Part shown: piece after piece, positions 7,662 to 20,669 of the stretch
How the letters are laid out: every line of letters begins with the position of its first letter
Numbering within the stretch: position 1 is the first letter of the stretch
Source: Geothrix oryzisoli
Lineage (GTDB): Bacteria; Acidobacteriota; Holophagae; Holophagales; Holophagaceae
Direction: 5' to 3'
Length of the DNA stretch: 64,000 nt
NCBI RefSeq assembly: GCF_022808865.1
Contig: NZ_JAKZLB010000001.1
Span: 620,001 to 684,000, forward strand
Program-made: the position numbers and the translations under genes
The notes under the pieces: generated by a model
What the model was told of the DNA's origin: nothing
The model's input: only the letters and a program-made list of their open reading frames with translations
The model's database searches: none

Positions 7662-9785
7662 CTACTTGGTGATGCCCACCTGATGGAGCATCCAGGCCGT
7701 TTCGAAGGCCTTGTCCTTCAAGGCGTCGTAGCGACCCGAGGCGCCGCCGTGGCCAGCGGGGTCCATCTTGATCTTCAGCAGCAGGGGGTTGGTGTCGGTC
7801 TTGAGGGTGCGGAGCTTGGCGACATACTTGGCGGGCTCCCAGTACATCACCTGGCTGTCGTTGAAGCTGGTGGTGACGAGGATGGCCGGATAGGCCTTCT
7901 TCGCCAGGTTGTCGTAGGGGCTGTAGGCCCGCATATAGTCGTAGGCGGTCTTCTCGTTGGGGTTGCCCCACTCGAGGTACTCGCCCACGGTCAGGGGCAG
8001 GCTGGCATCCATCATCGTGTTCATGACGTCCACGAAGGGCACGGCGCTATGCACCGCCTTGAAGAGGTCGGGTCGCAGGTTGGTGACGGCGCCCATGAGC
8101 AGGCCGCCGGCGCTGCCGCCCTCGATGACCAGCCGATCCCTGCTGGTCCACTTCTCCTTCACCAGGAACTCCGCCGAATCGATGAAGTCCGTGAAGGTGT
8201 TCATCTTCTTCATGAGCATGCCGTCGTCGTGCCAGGCCTCGCCCATCTCGTTGCCGCCCCGGATGTGGGCGATGACGTAGACCATGCCCCGGTCCAGCAG
8301 ACTGAGGCGGGGGATGGAGAACGAGGCCGGCATGCCGATGCCGTAGGAGCCGTAGGCGTACAGGAAGAGCGGTGCGGAACCGTCCCGCTTCACGCCTTTC
8401 CGGTAGACCACGGACAAGGGCACCTTCGCCCCGTCCCGGGCCGTCGCCCACTGGCGCTCGGTGACGTACTGGGCCTTGTCATAGCCACCCAGCACTTCGG
8501 TTTCCTTGAGCAGGGTCTGCTTCCCGGTGGCCATGTCGCAGTCGTACACGCTCTGGGGCGTCACCATGGACTGGTAGGAGAACCGGAAAACCCGGGAGGT
8601 GAACTCGGGAGTGCCTCCGGGGAACGCCGCATAGACGGGCTCGGGGAAGGTCACCCCCTTCCAGGCCCCGGTCTTGAGGTCCTGGATGCGGAACCGATCC
8701 AGGCCCTGGCTCTTCTCGGCCACCACCAGGAAGTCCCGGAAGGGCTCGAGCCCCTCGATCAGCACATCCTTGCGATGGGGGATGAAGGTCTTCCAGTGCT
8801 TGGGATCCGGCGTGGCCACCGGGGCGGTGACCACGCAGAAGTTCTTCGCCCCCTTGTTGGTCCGGATGTAGAAGGTCCCCGCGCGATGCTCCAGGGCGTA
8901 CTTGTGGCCCTTCTCGCGGGGCAGGAGCACCTTGAACGCTCCCATGGGCTTGGCGGTGGCCAGATATCGCGTCTCCCAGGTATCCGTGGACTGGCTCTCC
9001 ACCAGCAGGTATTTGCGGTCCTTGGTGCGGCCCAGGTCAACCCGGTAGAGCTCGTCCTTCTCCTCGAACACCAGCTCGGGCTTGCCACCCTGGAGGTCCA
9101 GGCGCCAGAGCTTGTCGGAGCGCTTGGTGACATCATCCTCGGTGACGAAGAAGAGGTGCCGGGAATCCGCCGTCCAGGCGAAGGAGGTCACCCGCTCGGC
9201 GAGGGGCCCCGCCACGCGGCCCGTGGCCAGATCCTTGGTGAACAGCTTGTACTGGCGGAAGCCCGTCGCATCGGTGCTGAACAGCAGGGTGCGATCGTCG
9301 TCGCTCACGGCCATGCCGCCCAGGCTGAGGAACTTCAGGCCCTTGGCGAGTTCATTCTGGTCCAGCAGGATCTCCTCGGCGGCCTGCTCATCGTAACCGC
9401 CGCCCTTCCCCGCCCGCCGGCGGCATTGAATGGGGTACTGCTTGCCCTCCTCCGTGCGGGAGTAGTAGTAGAAGGCGCCCCGGCGGACCGGCACGCTGAG
9501 GTCCGTCTGCTTGATGCGCCCCAGCATCTCCTTGTAGAGGGCCTCGGAGAAGGGCTGCAGCCCCCTGGTCATGGCCTCGGTATAGGTGTTCTCCGCGTTC
9601 AGGTAGGCCACCACCTCGGGGTTGCCCTTCTCCCGCAACCAGAACCAGGGATCGCCCACCTTCTCGCCGTGCCAGAGGTTCGTGTGGGCCTTCTGGGGTG
9701 CGGTGGGCGGCGTCAAGGCAGGATCGGCAGCCATGAGACCTCCGCAAGCCAACAGGGTGAGTGAAATATGAAATAATCGCCGCAT
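7662..9785 (-). CDS. ptrB: Exported oligopeptidase B-like S9 peptidase
   Basis: The protein is a prolyl-oligopeptidase-family serine peptidase of the oligopeptidase B type. An N-terminal seven-blade propeller is followed by an alpha/beta hydrolase domain with GGSAGG (nucleophile Ser558), Asp643 in SFNDSQV and His679 in AGHGG. The family cleaves short peptides after basic residues. I place the start at ATG 9785 because TGAGGT lies 7 bases upstream. Two further in-frame ATGs upstream (9791, 9818) are worse placed. The chosen start gives 707 residues beginning with a signal peptide (MRRLFHISLTLLACGG, then LMA-AD), whereas the enterobacterial enzyme is cytoplasmic. Location is therefore probably periplasmic. 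Confidence 0.87.
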   Translation of the reverse strand: MRRLFHISLTLLACGGLMAADPALTPPTAPQKAHTNLWHGEKVGDPWFWLREKGNPEVVAYLNAENTYTEAMTRGLQPFSEALYKEMLGRIKQTDLSVPVRRGAFYYYSRTEEGKQYPIQCRRRAGKGGGYDEQAAEEILLDQNELAKGLKFLSLGGMAVSDDDRTLLFSTDATGFRQYKLFTKDLATGRVAGPLAERVTSFAWTADSRHLFFVTEDDVTKRSDKLWRLDLQGGKPELVFEEKDELYRVDLGRTKDRKYLLVESQSTDTWETRYLATAKPMGAFKVLLPREKGHKYALEHRAGTFYIRTNKGAKNFCVVTAPVATPDPKHWKTFIPHRKDVLIEGLEPFRDFLVVAEKSQGLDRFRIQDLKTGAWKGVTFPEPVYAAFPGGTPEFTSRVFRFSYQSMVTPQSVYDCDMATGKQTLLKETEVLGGYDKAQYVTERQWATARDGAKVPLSVVYRKGVKRDGSAPLFLYAYGSYGIGMPASFSIPRLSLLDRGMVYVIAHIRGGNEMGEAWHDDGMLMKKMNTFTDFIDSAEFLVKEKWTSRDRLVIEGGSAGGLLMGAVTNLRPDLFKAVHSAVPFVDVMNTMMDASLPLTVGEYLEWGNPNEKTAYDYMRAYSPYDNLAKKAYPAILVTTSFNDSQVMYWEPAKYVAKLRTLKTDTNPLLLKIKMDPAGHGGASGRYDALKDKAFETAWMLHQVGITK

Positions 9786-9819
9786 AAACATGACCTCACG
9801 ATACAAGGTATCACACAAA

Positions 9820-9841
9820 GAGGGACCCCGAAGGGTCCCTC
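9820..9841 (-). terminator. Terminator after hppA
   Basis: A 9-bp stem (9820-9828 with 9833-9841) reads on the minus strand as CCC-TTCG-GGG, a very stable UUCG tetraloop closed by C-G, followed by TCTTTGTG. It lies 29 bases after the hppA stop and just upstream of ptrB. Confidence 0.75.
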
Positions 9842-9870
9842 CTCACAGGAATAACCTTGATGGTAAGGGG

Positions 9871-12309
<2,439 letters not shown>

Positions 12310-12693
12310 GGTTGTTCCTCCAGTTGAGTTAAGGAGAGAGGGACTGAAAGGGGGGAGCGGCTGAGGGTGGAACCCATCATGGAAGCCTGCGCGGAAGCGG
12401 CGCAGGCCCCCACCCGGGGGCGTTCCACCAAAGATCATGTCTAGATCGGGCTTGATTTTAGCGGATGGAGGATTGCAACCGCAAGACTTCAGGACAGGCA
12501 TCTGGCCGAGGTGCCACCGCCCTGGCATCGAAGATGCACATTGTCACAGCTTCCCTTGCCTCAGCATTACCGCTTGGAATCGACGGGCGTCCGAAGATAA
12601 TCGGGTCAGATATGGCCTTGTCGTTGAAAGCGGGCCCCGCCGCAGATCGCGGGCGCTCCGATCCATCTCCCCGTTTTTCAAAGGAGTCCCTCT
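12310..12693. other. Non-coding divergent region between hppA and sdhC
   Basis: This 384-base gap separates two divergent start codons and should contain both promoters. It holds an 8-bp hairpin, GCCTGCGC at 12385-12392 with GCGCAGGC at 12400-12407, next to CCCCC/GGGGG arms at 12407-12420. These would lie in the 5' leader of hppA. AAAGGAG precedes sdhC. I see no convincing small gene, known riboswitch or clear -35/-10 pair. Confidence 0.5.
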
Positions 12694-13389
12694 ATGTCCG
12701 TTGCTGAACAGAGCATCGCGGGCGCGGAAGCACGCGGCCACGGTTTCCTGGCGTCCTCCGTCGGCCGCAAGGTCGTCATGGCGGCCACTGGCGTCGTCCT
12801 CTTCGGGTTCGTCACGGTCCACATGCTGGGCAATCTGACGTCCTACATGGGCGCCGAGGCGATGAACCACTACGCCGAGTTCCTGCACACCATGGTCCAC
12901 GGCATGGGCATCTGGGTGTTCCGGGCCGTGCTGCTCACCGCGGCGGGCCTCCACATCTGGGCCGCGGTGACCCTCACCCTCGACAACATGGCCGCCCGCC
13001 CCACCGGGTACCGGGCCCAGCAGAACGTCGCCTCCACCTGGTCTTCCCGGACCATGCGCTGGAGCGGGTTCATCCTCGCGGCCTTCATCGTGTACCACCT
13101 GCTGCACCTGACCACCGGTACGGTCCACCCGAACTTCAACCACGCCAATCCCTATGCCAACTTCGTGAACGGCTTCAAGGTCCCCGCGGCCGCCGGCTTC
13201 TACATCGTGGCCCAGCTCTGCCTCGGCCTGCACATGTGGCACGGCGTGTGGAGCTGCACCCAGAGCCTCGGCCTGGCCCATCCCCGCTACGACAGCCTGC
13301 GGCGCACCTTCGCCACCGGCCTGACCGTCCTCGTGGTGGGCGTGAACATCTCCTACCCCATCGCCGTCCTGACCGGCTTCATCCACTGA
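12694..13389 (+). CDS. sdhC: Succinate dehydrogenase cytochrome b558 subunit
   Basis: The 231-residue protein is the single large membrane anchor of Bacillus/epsilonproteobacterial-type succinate dehydrogenases or fumarate reductases (TIGR02046-like). It has five hydrophobic segments with His residues placed to ligate two b hemes: [27 protein letters not shown] and LHMWHGVW. It docks SdhAB to the inner membrane and passes electrons to or from menaquinone. AAAGGAG lies 7 bases before the ATG. It is the first gene of sdhCAB, with 16 bases to sdhA. Confidence 0.92.
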   Translation: MSVAEQSIAGAEARGHGFLASSVGRKVVMAATGVVLFGFVTVHMLGNLTSYMGAEAMNHYAEFLHTMVHGMGIWVFRAVLLTAAGLHIWAAVTLTLDNMAARPTGYRAQQNVASTWSSRTMRWSGFILAAFIVYHLLHLTTGTVHPNFNHANPYANFVNGFKVPAAAGFYIVAQLCLGLHMWHGVWSCTQSLGLAHPRYDSLRRTFATGLTVLVVGVNISYPIAVLTGFIH

Positions 13390-13405
13390 TCCCAGGGAGC
13401 GCTCC

Positions 13406-15325
<1,920 letters not shown>

Positions 15326-15336
15326 GGAACTGAGCC

Positions 15337-16125
15337 ATGTCCAAAGACCTCAATCTCACCCTCCACGTGTGGCGGCAGAAGAACGCCAAGTGCGACGGCA
15401 AGTTCGTCGAGTACCCCGCCAAGAACATCAGCCCCGACATGTCCTTCCTGGAGATGCTCGACATCGTGAACGAGGACCTCATCCGCAAGGGTGAGGAGCC
15501 CATCACCTTCGACCACGACTGCCGCGAGGGCATCTGCGGCACCTGCAGCATGGTGATCAACGGGCGCCCCCACGGCCCCCGCGAGCGCACCACCACCTGC
15601 CAGCTGCACATGCGCAGCTTCAAGGATGGCGATAGCGTCACCATCGAGCCCTGGCGGGCCGAAGCCTTCCCCGTCATCAAGGACCTGATGGTGGACCGTG
15701 GCGCCTTCGACCGCATCATCGCCGCCGGTGGCTTCATCAGCGTCCCCACGGGCTCGCCGCAGGACGCCAACGCCCTGCCCATCCCCAAGGAGAGCGCCGA
15801 TCTTTCCATGGATGCCGCCGCCTGCATCGGCTGCGGCGCCTGCGTGGCGGCCTGCCCCAACGCCAGCGCCATGCTCTTCGTCTCCGCGAAGATCAACCAC
15901 CTGGGCCACCTGCCCCAGGGCCAGCCCGAGCGCTACCTTCGCGTCCGCGACATGATCGCCCAGATGGACGCCGAGGAGTTCGGCACCTGCACCAACCACG
16001 GCGAGTGCGAAGCCGCCTGCCCCAAGGGCATCAAGATGGAGAACATCGCGCGCATGAACCGCGACTTCATCAAGGCGAGCCTCACCTACCGTCCCGCCAC
16101 CACCGGCGGCGGCGGCGCGGGCTGA
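15337..16125 (+). CDS. sdhB: Succinate dehydrogenase/fumarate reductase iron-sulfur subunit
   Basis: The 262-residue subunit carries three clusters in the usual order. The N-terminal ferredoxin domain has [10 protein letters not shown] for [2Fe-2S], with a further Cys near TTTCQLH. The C-terminal domain has [13 protein letters not shown] and [15 protein letters not shown] for the [4Fe-4S] and [3Fe-4S] centres. It conducts electrons between FAD in SdhA and the hemes of SdhC. It starts 11 bases after sdhA, behind GAGGAA, and ends in a GGGG-rich tail just before a strong terminator, closing the operon. Confidence 0.95.
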   Translation: MSKDLNLTLHVWRQKNAKCDGKFVEYPAKNISPDMSFLEMLDIVNEDLIRKGEEPITFDHDCREGICGTCSMVINGRPHGPRERTTTCQLHMRSFKDGDSVTIEPWRAEAFPVIKDLMVDRGAFDRIIAAGGFISVPTGSPQDANALPIPKESADLSMDAAACIGCGACVAACPNASAMLFVSAKINHLGHLPQGQPERYLRVRDMIAQMDAEEFGTCTNHGECEAACPKGIKMENIARMNRDFIKASLTYRPATTGGGGAG

Positions 16126-16144
16126 ACCGGCCCGATCCAGCCAA

Positions 16145-16176
16145 GAAGCGCCCGGCCCAGCCGGGCGCTTCTTTTT
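16145..16176 (+). terminator. Rho-independent terminator of sdhCAB
   Basis: An 11-bp perfect stem, GAAGCGCCCGG at 16145-16155 with CCGGGCGCTTC at 16161-16171, loop CCCAG, followed by five T residues. Confidence 0.92.
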
Positions 16177-16204
16177 CGAGCGCCTGACACCCTTCCGGTG
16201 AAGA

Positions 16205-16225
16205 CCCGGGGCGGGAGGCCCCGGG
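16205..16225 (-). terminator. Hairpin after tatA
   Basis: CCCGGGGC at 16205-16212 pairs with GCCCCGGG at 16218-16225 around a 5-base loop. On the minus strand it follows the tatA stop by 8 bases and is followed by TCTTCACC, a weak T tract. Confidence 0.55.
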
Positions 16226-16233
16226 ATCAGGGG

Positions 16234-16419
16234 CTATTTCTTGTCCTTCTCGTCGGTCAGGTCCTCCTTGACGGAGTCCGTGAGTTCGCGGCTGGCCTTC
16301 TTGAATTCCTGGATCCCCTTGCCCAGGCTCTTCCCGAGTTCCGGGAGCCGGGACGGCCCGAAGAAGATCAGGAGCGCGATGCCGATGAGCAGGATTTCCA
16401 TCGGTCCGAGGTTTCCCAT
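16234..16419 (-). CDS. tatA: Twin-arginine translocase subunit TatA
   Basis: A 61-residue protein with the TatA/E plan: a short N-terminal membrane helix (MEILLIGIALLIFF), the FGPSRLPELGKSLGKGI hinge and amphipathic helix, and an acidic/basic C-terminal tail. TatA oligomers form the pathway for export of folded, often cofactor-bearing proteins. GGAGG precedes the ATG. It stands alone, without tatB or tatC nearby, which is common outside enterobacteria. It is convergent with sdhB across two hairpins. Confidence 0.93.
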   Translation of the reverse strand: MGNLGPMEILLIGIALLIFFGPSRLPELGKSLGKGIQEFKKASRELTDSVKEDLTDEKDKK

Positions 16420-16534
16420 GACAGCCTCCAGTGGATCAAATCAGTAGTGGTTGGTTCGGCTCGCCCTGGAAGGGAAGGTGTGGGCGCCAGTCTCCCGGGG
16501 GGCGAGCATACTCTGCCGGCGCCGGGGTTGTCGC

Positions 16535-18427
16535 CTACTCCATCAACGGCTCCACGTGATAGGGGATCGAGATCACGATGATCTTGGGCATGAGGAGCAG
16601 GGTGCCCTTGATCCTCATGGCCGTCTGGTTGTGCAGCAGGTTCGCCCACCAGTGTCCCGTGACGAACTCGGGAAGGATGACCGTGATGGTGTATTCCGGC
16701 TCCGCCTGCCGCATGCGCTCCAGTTCGTTCACGATGGGCTCGACCACCTTCCGGTAGGGGCTCCGGATGGCCCGGAGGGGGATCCCCTCGCTGTACCTCG
16801 GCCAGTCGGATCGCAGTTTCTCGAGCATCGCACTGTCCCGGCCGTGTTCATCCGTAAAGTCGACGGTCAGCGCCTCGACCTCGCCATGTTCGGCAATGAC
16901 CTTCGCATAGTTCAAGGACTGCACCACGCCGGCATGGATGCCGGACACCAGCACGACCACCCGGTTCCGGCGGGGCCCGATGAAGTCCACGCGGCTCGCG
17001 GCGAGGATGGATTTGACCCTGATGTAGTGCCGGTGGATGTTGAAGAAGGTCATCACCATCACCGGCACGAGCACGATGACGATCCAGGCTCCATGGGCGA
17101 AGCGCGTCACGGCGATCACCAGCATGACGACGAAGGTGGTGACGGCCCCCAGGCCGTTGATCAGCGCCTTCACCTGCCAGCCGGCCCCCTTCAGCCGGAA
17201 CCAGCGGCGCACCATGCCGGTCTGGCTGATGGTAAAGCCCAGGAACACCCCCACCGCGTACAGGGGAAGCAGGTGATCCTCCTTGCCGCCGAAGAGCAGG
17301 ACCAGGACCCCGGCGGCCAGGGAAAGGATGAAGATCCCGTTGGAGAAGACCAGGCGGTCCCCCTGGCTGGTGAACTGGCGGGGCAGGAAGCCGTCCCGCG
17401 CGTGGAGGGCCGCGAGCCGCGGGAAGTCCGCATAGGCCGTATTGGCCGCCAGGGCCAGGATCGCCATGGTGAAGCCCGTGGTGGCCAGGTAGACGGCCCT
17501 TGCCAACCCGTGCTCCGCCCCCCCGAGGACGAGGCGGGTCAGTTGGGACAGCAGGGTCTCCGACGCATCCGGATGGTAGGTCAGACCATAGTGGTTCGTC
17601 AGGTAGGTGATCCCGAGGAACATGGTCCCCAGGATCGCCACCATCCAGGTCATGGTCTTCGAGGCATTGCGCGACACGGGATCCTTGAAGGCCGTGACGC
17701 CATTGCTGATGGCCTCCACTCCGGTGAGCGCCGTGCAGCCCGCGCTGTAGGCCCGGGCCAGAAGCCACACCGCGGCCAGCCGCGAGGTGCCTTCCAGGTG
17801 GGCCGTCGCGACCCGGGCGGCGGCCACCTCATGGCCCGTCGCCACGTTCCAGAACCCCTTGATCAGCAGGCCCACGATGCAGATCACGAAACCATAGGTC
17901 GGCAGGGAGAAGACCAGCCCGCTCTCCTTCACGCCCCTCAGGTTCATGAGGGCGATGAAGGCGATGATGCCCTCCGCCAGGAAGATGCGATGCGGTTCCA
18001 GACCCGGGAAGGCCGACACGATGGCCGAGACACCCGCCGAAACGGACACGGCCACCGTGAGGATGTAGTCGATCAGCAGGGACGCGCCGGCCGTCTGGGC
18101 AGCGACCTCCCCCAGGTTGTCCTTGGCCACCAGGTAGGCGCCGCCGCCGCTGGGATAGGCGTGGATGGTCTGCCGGTAGCTCACGTTGAGAACCAGCAGC
18201 AGCGCCACGATGCCCAGGGCCACCCACCAGGACCACCCCAGCACCCCCGCGCCGAACACCGCCACTGCGGCCGTGAGGGGGGCCATGATCTCCTGGGTGC
18301 CATAGGCCACAGAGGACAGGGCATCCGAACTGAACACAGCCAGCGCGATGGGGTTGCTGATCCTGGTCTCGTGGCTCTCCTCGCTGGCGAGACGGCGCCC
18401 CAGGAGAAGCTTTCTGTAGTTGGGCAT
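16535..18427 (-). CDS. kimA: KimA-type potassium transporter (APC superfamily)
   Basis: The 630-residue protein aligns by eye with Bacillus KimA (YdaO) along its length: SSDALSSVAYGTQEI, SYRQTIHAYPSGGGAYLVAKDNLG, LLIDYILTVAVSVSAG, GCTALTGVEAISNG, the DRLVFSNGIF block, HLLPLYAVGVF, and a cytoplasmic C-terminal domain ending LHNQTAMR and IPYHVE. KimA is a high-affinity K+/H+ symporter of the inner membrane. The start is ATG 18427, with AGGAA eight bases upstream, rather than an in-frame codon at 18784. It is divergent from kdpFABCDE across a shared symmetric operator, which supports a potassium role over an amino-acid one. No c-di-AMP riboswitch is seen upstream. Confidence 0.85.
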   Translation of the reverse strand: MPNYRKLLLGRRLASEESHETRISNPIALAVFSSDALSSVAYGTQEIMAPLTAAVAVFGAGVLGWSWWVALGIVALLLVLNVSYRQTIHAYPSGGGAYLVAKDNLGEVAAQTAGASLLIDYILTVAVSVSAGVSAIVSAFPGLEPHRIFLAEGIIAFIALMNLRGVKESGLVFSLPTYGFVICIVGLLIKGFWNVATGHEVAAARVATAHLEGTSRLAAVWLLARAYSAGCTALTGVEAISNGVTAFKDPVSRNASKTMTWMVAILGTMFLGITYLTNHYGLTYHPDASETLLSQLTRLVLGGAEHGLARAVYLATTGFTMAILALAANTAYADFPRLAALHARDGFLPRQFTSQGDRLVFSNGIFILSLAAGVLVLLFGGKEDHLLPLYAVGVFLGFTISQTGMVRRWFRLKGAGWQVKALINGLGAVTTFVVMLVIAVTRFAHGAWIVIVLVPVMVMTFFNIHRHYIRVKSILAASRVDFIGPRRNRVVVLVSGIHAGVVQSLNYAKVIAEHGEVEALTVDFTDEHGRDSAMLEKLRSDWPRYSEGIPLRAIRSPYRKVVEPIVNELERMRQAEPEYTITVILPEFVTGHWWANLLHNQTAMRIKGTLLLMPKIIVISIPYHVEPLME

Positions 18428-18512
18428 GACCGGGGTTCCTGGGGTTCTGGGGCCGGATGGACGAGGGTGAGACTGGCCCGAGCCACCTGCTCCGAAGTCG
18501 GGCCAGCCGACA

Positions 18513-18633
18513 AGAATGGCCGGGAACGCCGTTAAGAATGCGTTAGGAATCCGGCCGGAAACGTCTGCCCCGGGGCAACCCGACGGGGCCGCCTCGATTC
18601 CTAACGGCACCTTAACGGAACCCAAACCATGCT
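18513..18633. promoter_or_regulatory. Divergent kimA/kdp promoter region with paired 23-bp operators
   Basis: Copy 1 (18529-18551) reads CCGTTAAG-AATG-CGTTAGGAATC. Copy 2 (18596-18618) is its inverse, CCGTTAAG-GTGC-CGTTAGGAATC on the minus strand. The 19 non-spacer positions are identical. Each copy contains two CGTTAAG/CGTTAGG half-sites 11 bases apart in direct orientation, as OmpR-family regulators bind. Facing kdp, the operator ends 9 bases before CATGCT (18628-18633). Facing kimA, it ends 10 bases before CATTCT on the minus strand (18518-18513). This resembles a pho-box-like arrangement replacing the -35. A 12-bp palindrome TGCCCCGGGGCA (18566-18577) lies near the centre. KdpE, encoded at 26057, is the obvious candidate ligand; that is inference. 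Confidence 0.7.
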
Positions 18634-18682
18634 GTCGGACCGGGTGGTTCTTCCCAGCCCGGAACCGCCCGCAGGAGTCTCT

Positions 18683-18877
18683 GTGCACCTCGTGATGCCA
18701 TGGTTCCTCCCACTCGCCGCGCTGACCGCCTGGCTGGGCCTTCGCGCCGTACGCGACATCCGGGCGGAAGGGGAAGAAGGGCATGCGGGTGGCTGGTGGA
18801 TGCTGATCCTGACGCTTCTTCCCCTCGTCTTCTGGCTGATCGCCCAGGCCCGCCCCGGGGAAAGGACGCTCCGATGA
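18683..18877 (+). CDS. Small membrane protein preceding kdpF
   Basis: A 64-residue protein of unknown family starts at GTG 18683, with GCAGGAG five bases upstream. It has two hydrophobic segments ([16 protein letters not shown] and [17 protein letters not shown]) joined by a short charged loop [17 protein letters not shown]. Its TGA overlaps the kdpF ATG as ATGA, so it is the first gene of the kdp operon and translationally coupled to it. By position it could be a small accessory or regulatory subunit of the Kdp complex. I do not recognise it, and an upstream in-frame ATG at 18629 falls inside the CATGCT promoter hexamer. Confidence 0.65.
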   Translation: MHLVMPWFLPLAALTAWLGLRAVRDIRAEGEEGHAGGWWMLILTLLPLVFWLIAQARPGERTLR

Positions 18878-18966
18878 ACCTCACCCTCCTGCTCGCCGCT
18901 CTCCTTGCCCTGGGCCTTCTGGGCTACCTCGCCTTCGCCCTGTTGAAGCCGGAGATGTTCCAATGA
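18874..18966 (+). CDS. kdpF: K+-transporting ATPase small subunit KdpF
   Basis: A 30-residue single-span peptide, [19 protein letters not shown] then [11 protein letters not shown]. The size, the LL-rich helix and the YLxxALLKPExF ending are those of KdpF, which stabilises the KdpABC complex like a bound lipid. It overlaps the preceding small gene by four bases and kdpA by four bases (ATGA at both ends). Confidence 0.88.
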   Translation: MNLTLLLAALLALGLLGYLAFALLKPEMFQ

Positions 18967-20669
18967 GCCACGCCTGGACTCAGAACCTGCTCTACCTGAC
19001 CCTGCTCCTGGGCCTGGCCTACCCGCTGGGCGCCTATATGGCCGGGGTCCTGGAGGGCGGGCGCACCTTCCTCCACCCGATCCTGAGACCCCTCGAGCGG
19101 GGCCTCTACCGCCTCATGGGCATCCGCGAGGAGGATGAGATGGGCTGGAAGGCCTACGCCTGGTCCATCACCCTCATCAAGCTCCTCGGCCTGGTGGCGA
19201 TGTTCCTTCTGATGAAGACCCAGGCGGCCCTGCCCCTCAATCCCGAGCATCAGGGCAATGTGGCGACAGGCCTCTCTTTCAACACGGCCGTGAGCTTCAT
19301 CACCAACACCAACTGGCAGGCCTACAGCGGTGAGACGACGCTGAGCTACCTCACCCAGATGCTGGGCCTGACGGTACAGAACTTCCTCTCGGCCGCCACC
19401 GGCATCGCGGTCCTGGCGGCGCTGATCCGGGGCATCACGCGCCGCAGCGCCACGGGCCTAGGGAATGCCTGGGTGGATCTGGTGCGCGGCACCCTCTACA
19501 TCCTCCTGCCCCTCTCCTTTGTCTTCGCCCTCTTCCTCGTCTCCCAGGGCGTCATCCAGAACCTGTCTGCCTACCTCCACACGGCAGGCGGCCAGGTACT
19601 CGCCATGGGACCCGCAGCCTCCCAGGTCGCGATCAAGATGCTCGGCACCAATGGCGGCGGATTCTTCGGCGCCAACGCCGCCCATCCCTTCGAAAACAGC
19701 TCGCCGCTCTCGAATTTCGTCCAGATGCTGAGCATCCTCCTCATCCCCGCGGCCCTCTGCGTGACCTTCGGACGCATGGTGCAGGACCGCCGCCAGGGCT
19801 GGGCGCTGCTGGCGGCGATGACCGTCCTGTTCGTCGCGGCCCTGGCGGTCTGCACGCAGGCAGAAGTGAAGGGCAACCCCGCCCTGGACAGCCTGGGTGT
19901 GACCCAGGTGGCCGGCATCGACAAGCCCGGCGGGAACATGGAGGGCAAGGAGTTGCGGTTCGGCCCTGGCGGCTCGGCCCTCTGGGCCACCGCCACCACG
20001 GCGGCTTCCAGCGGGTCTGTGAATGCCATGCACGACTCCTTCACGCCCCTGGGTGGCCTGGTGCCCCTATGGCTCATGCAGCTGGGCGAGGTGGTCTTCG
20101 GCGGCGTCGGATCAGGGCTCTACGGCATGCTCATGTTCGCCCTGGTCGCCGTCTTCATCGGCGGCCTCATGGTGGGCCGCACCCCCGAATACCTGGGCAA
20201 GAAGGTGGAAGCCTTCGAGATGAAGATGGCTTCCCTTGCGATCCTCCTGCCCTGCGCCGCCGTGCTGATCGGTACGGCCATCTCCGTGCTCGTTCCAGCT
20301 GCGGCTGCCTCCGTGGGCAATCCCGGGCCCCACGGCTTCAGCCAGATCCTCTACGCCTGGAGCAGCGCTTCCAACAACAACGGCAGCGCTTTCGCCGGCC
20401 TCAATGCCAACACGCCCTTCTACAACGATGGCCTGGCCATCGCCATGCTCCTGGGCCGCTTCGGCGTGATCTGGCCCGTGCTGGCCCTCGCCGGCTCCCT
20501 GGCGAAGAAGAAGCACACACCCGAGGGCCTGGGCACCCTCCCCACCCACACCCCGCTCTTCGTCGGCGTGCTCATCGGGGTGGTAGTCCTGGTGGGCGCC
20601 CTCACCTTCATCCCCGCCCTGGCCCTCGGTCCCGTCGCCGAGCACCTGAGCCTGAGGAGCCTCCGATGA
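18963..20669 (+). CDS. kdpA: K+-transporting ATPase subunit A
   Basis: The 568-residue protein is the channel-like K+-binding subunit of the Kdp P-type ATPase complex. It contains the four pore-loop repeats of the SKT superfamily: [43 protein letters not shown] and [20 protein letters not shown]+ selected here is passed through an intersubunit tunnel to KdpB. Its ATG overlaps the kdpF stop, and its own TGA overlaps the kdpB start, giving tightly coupled translation. Confidence 0.96.
   Translation: MSHAWTQNLLYLTLLLGLAYPLGAYMAGVLEGGRTFLHPILRPLERGLYRLMGIREEDEMGWKAYAWSITLIKLLGLVAMFLLMKTQAALPLNPEHQGNVATGLSFNTAVSFITNTNWQAYSGETTLSYLTQMLGLTVQNFLSAATGIAVLAALIRGITRRSATGLGNAWVDLVRGTLYILLPLSFVFALFLVSQGVIQNLSAYLHTAGGQVLAMGPAASQVAIKMLGTNGGGFFGANAAHPFENSSPLSNFVQMLSILLIPAALCVTFGRMVQDRRQGWALLAAMTVLFVAALAVCTQAEVKGNPALDSLGVTQVAGIDKPGGNMEGKELRFGPGGSALWATATTAASSGSVNAMHDSFTPLGGLVPLWLMQLGEVVFGGVGSGLYGMLMFALVAVFIGGLMVGRTPEYLGKKVEAFEMKMASLAILLPCAAVLIGTAISVLVPAAAASVGNPGPHGFSQILYAWSSASNNNGSAFAGLNANTPFYNDGLAIAMLLGRFGVIWPVLALAGSLAKKKHTPEGLGTLPTHTPLFVGVLIGVVVLVGALTFIPALALGPVAEHLSLRSLR

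Noticed and set aside
18428..18640. Possible c-di-AMP (ydaO-type) riboswitch ahead of kimA
   Set aside because: Bacillus kimA has one, so I looked for the long multi-helix leader. The predicted leader here is under about 90 bases and shows only the operator pair and GC-rich dyads.
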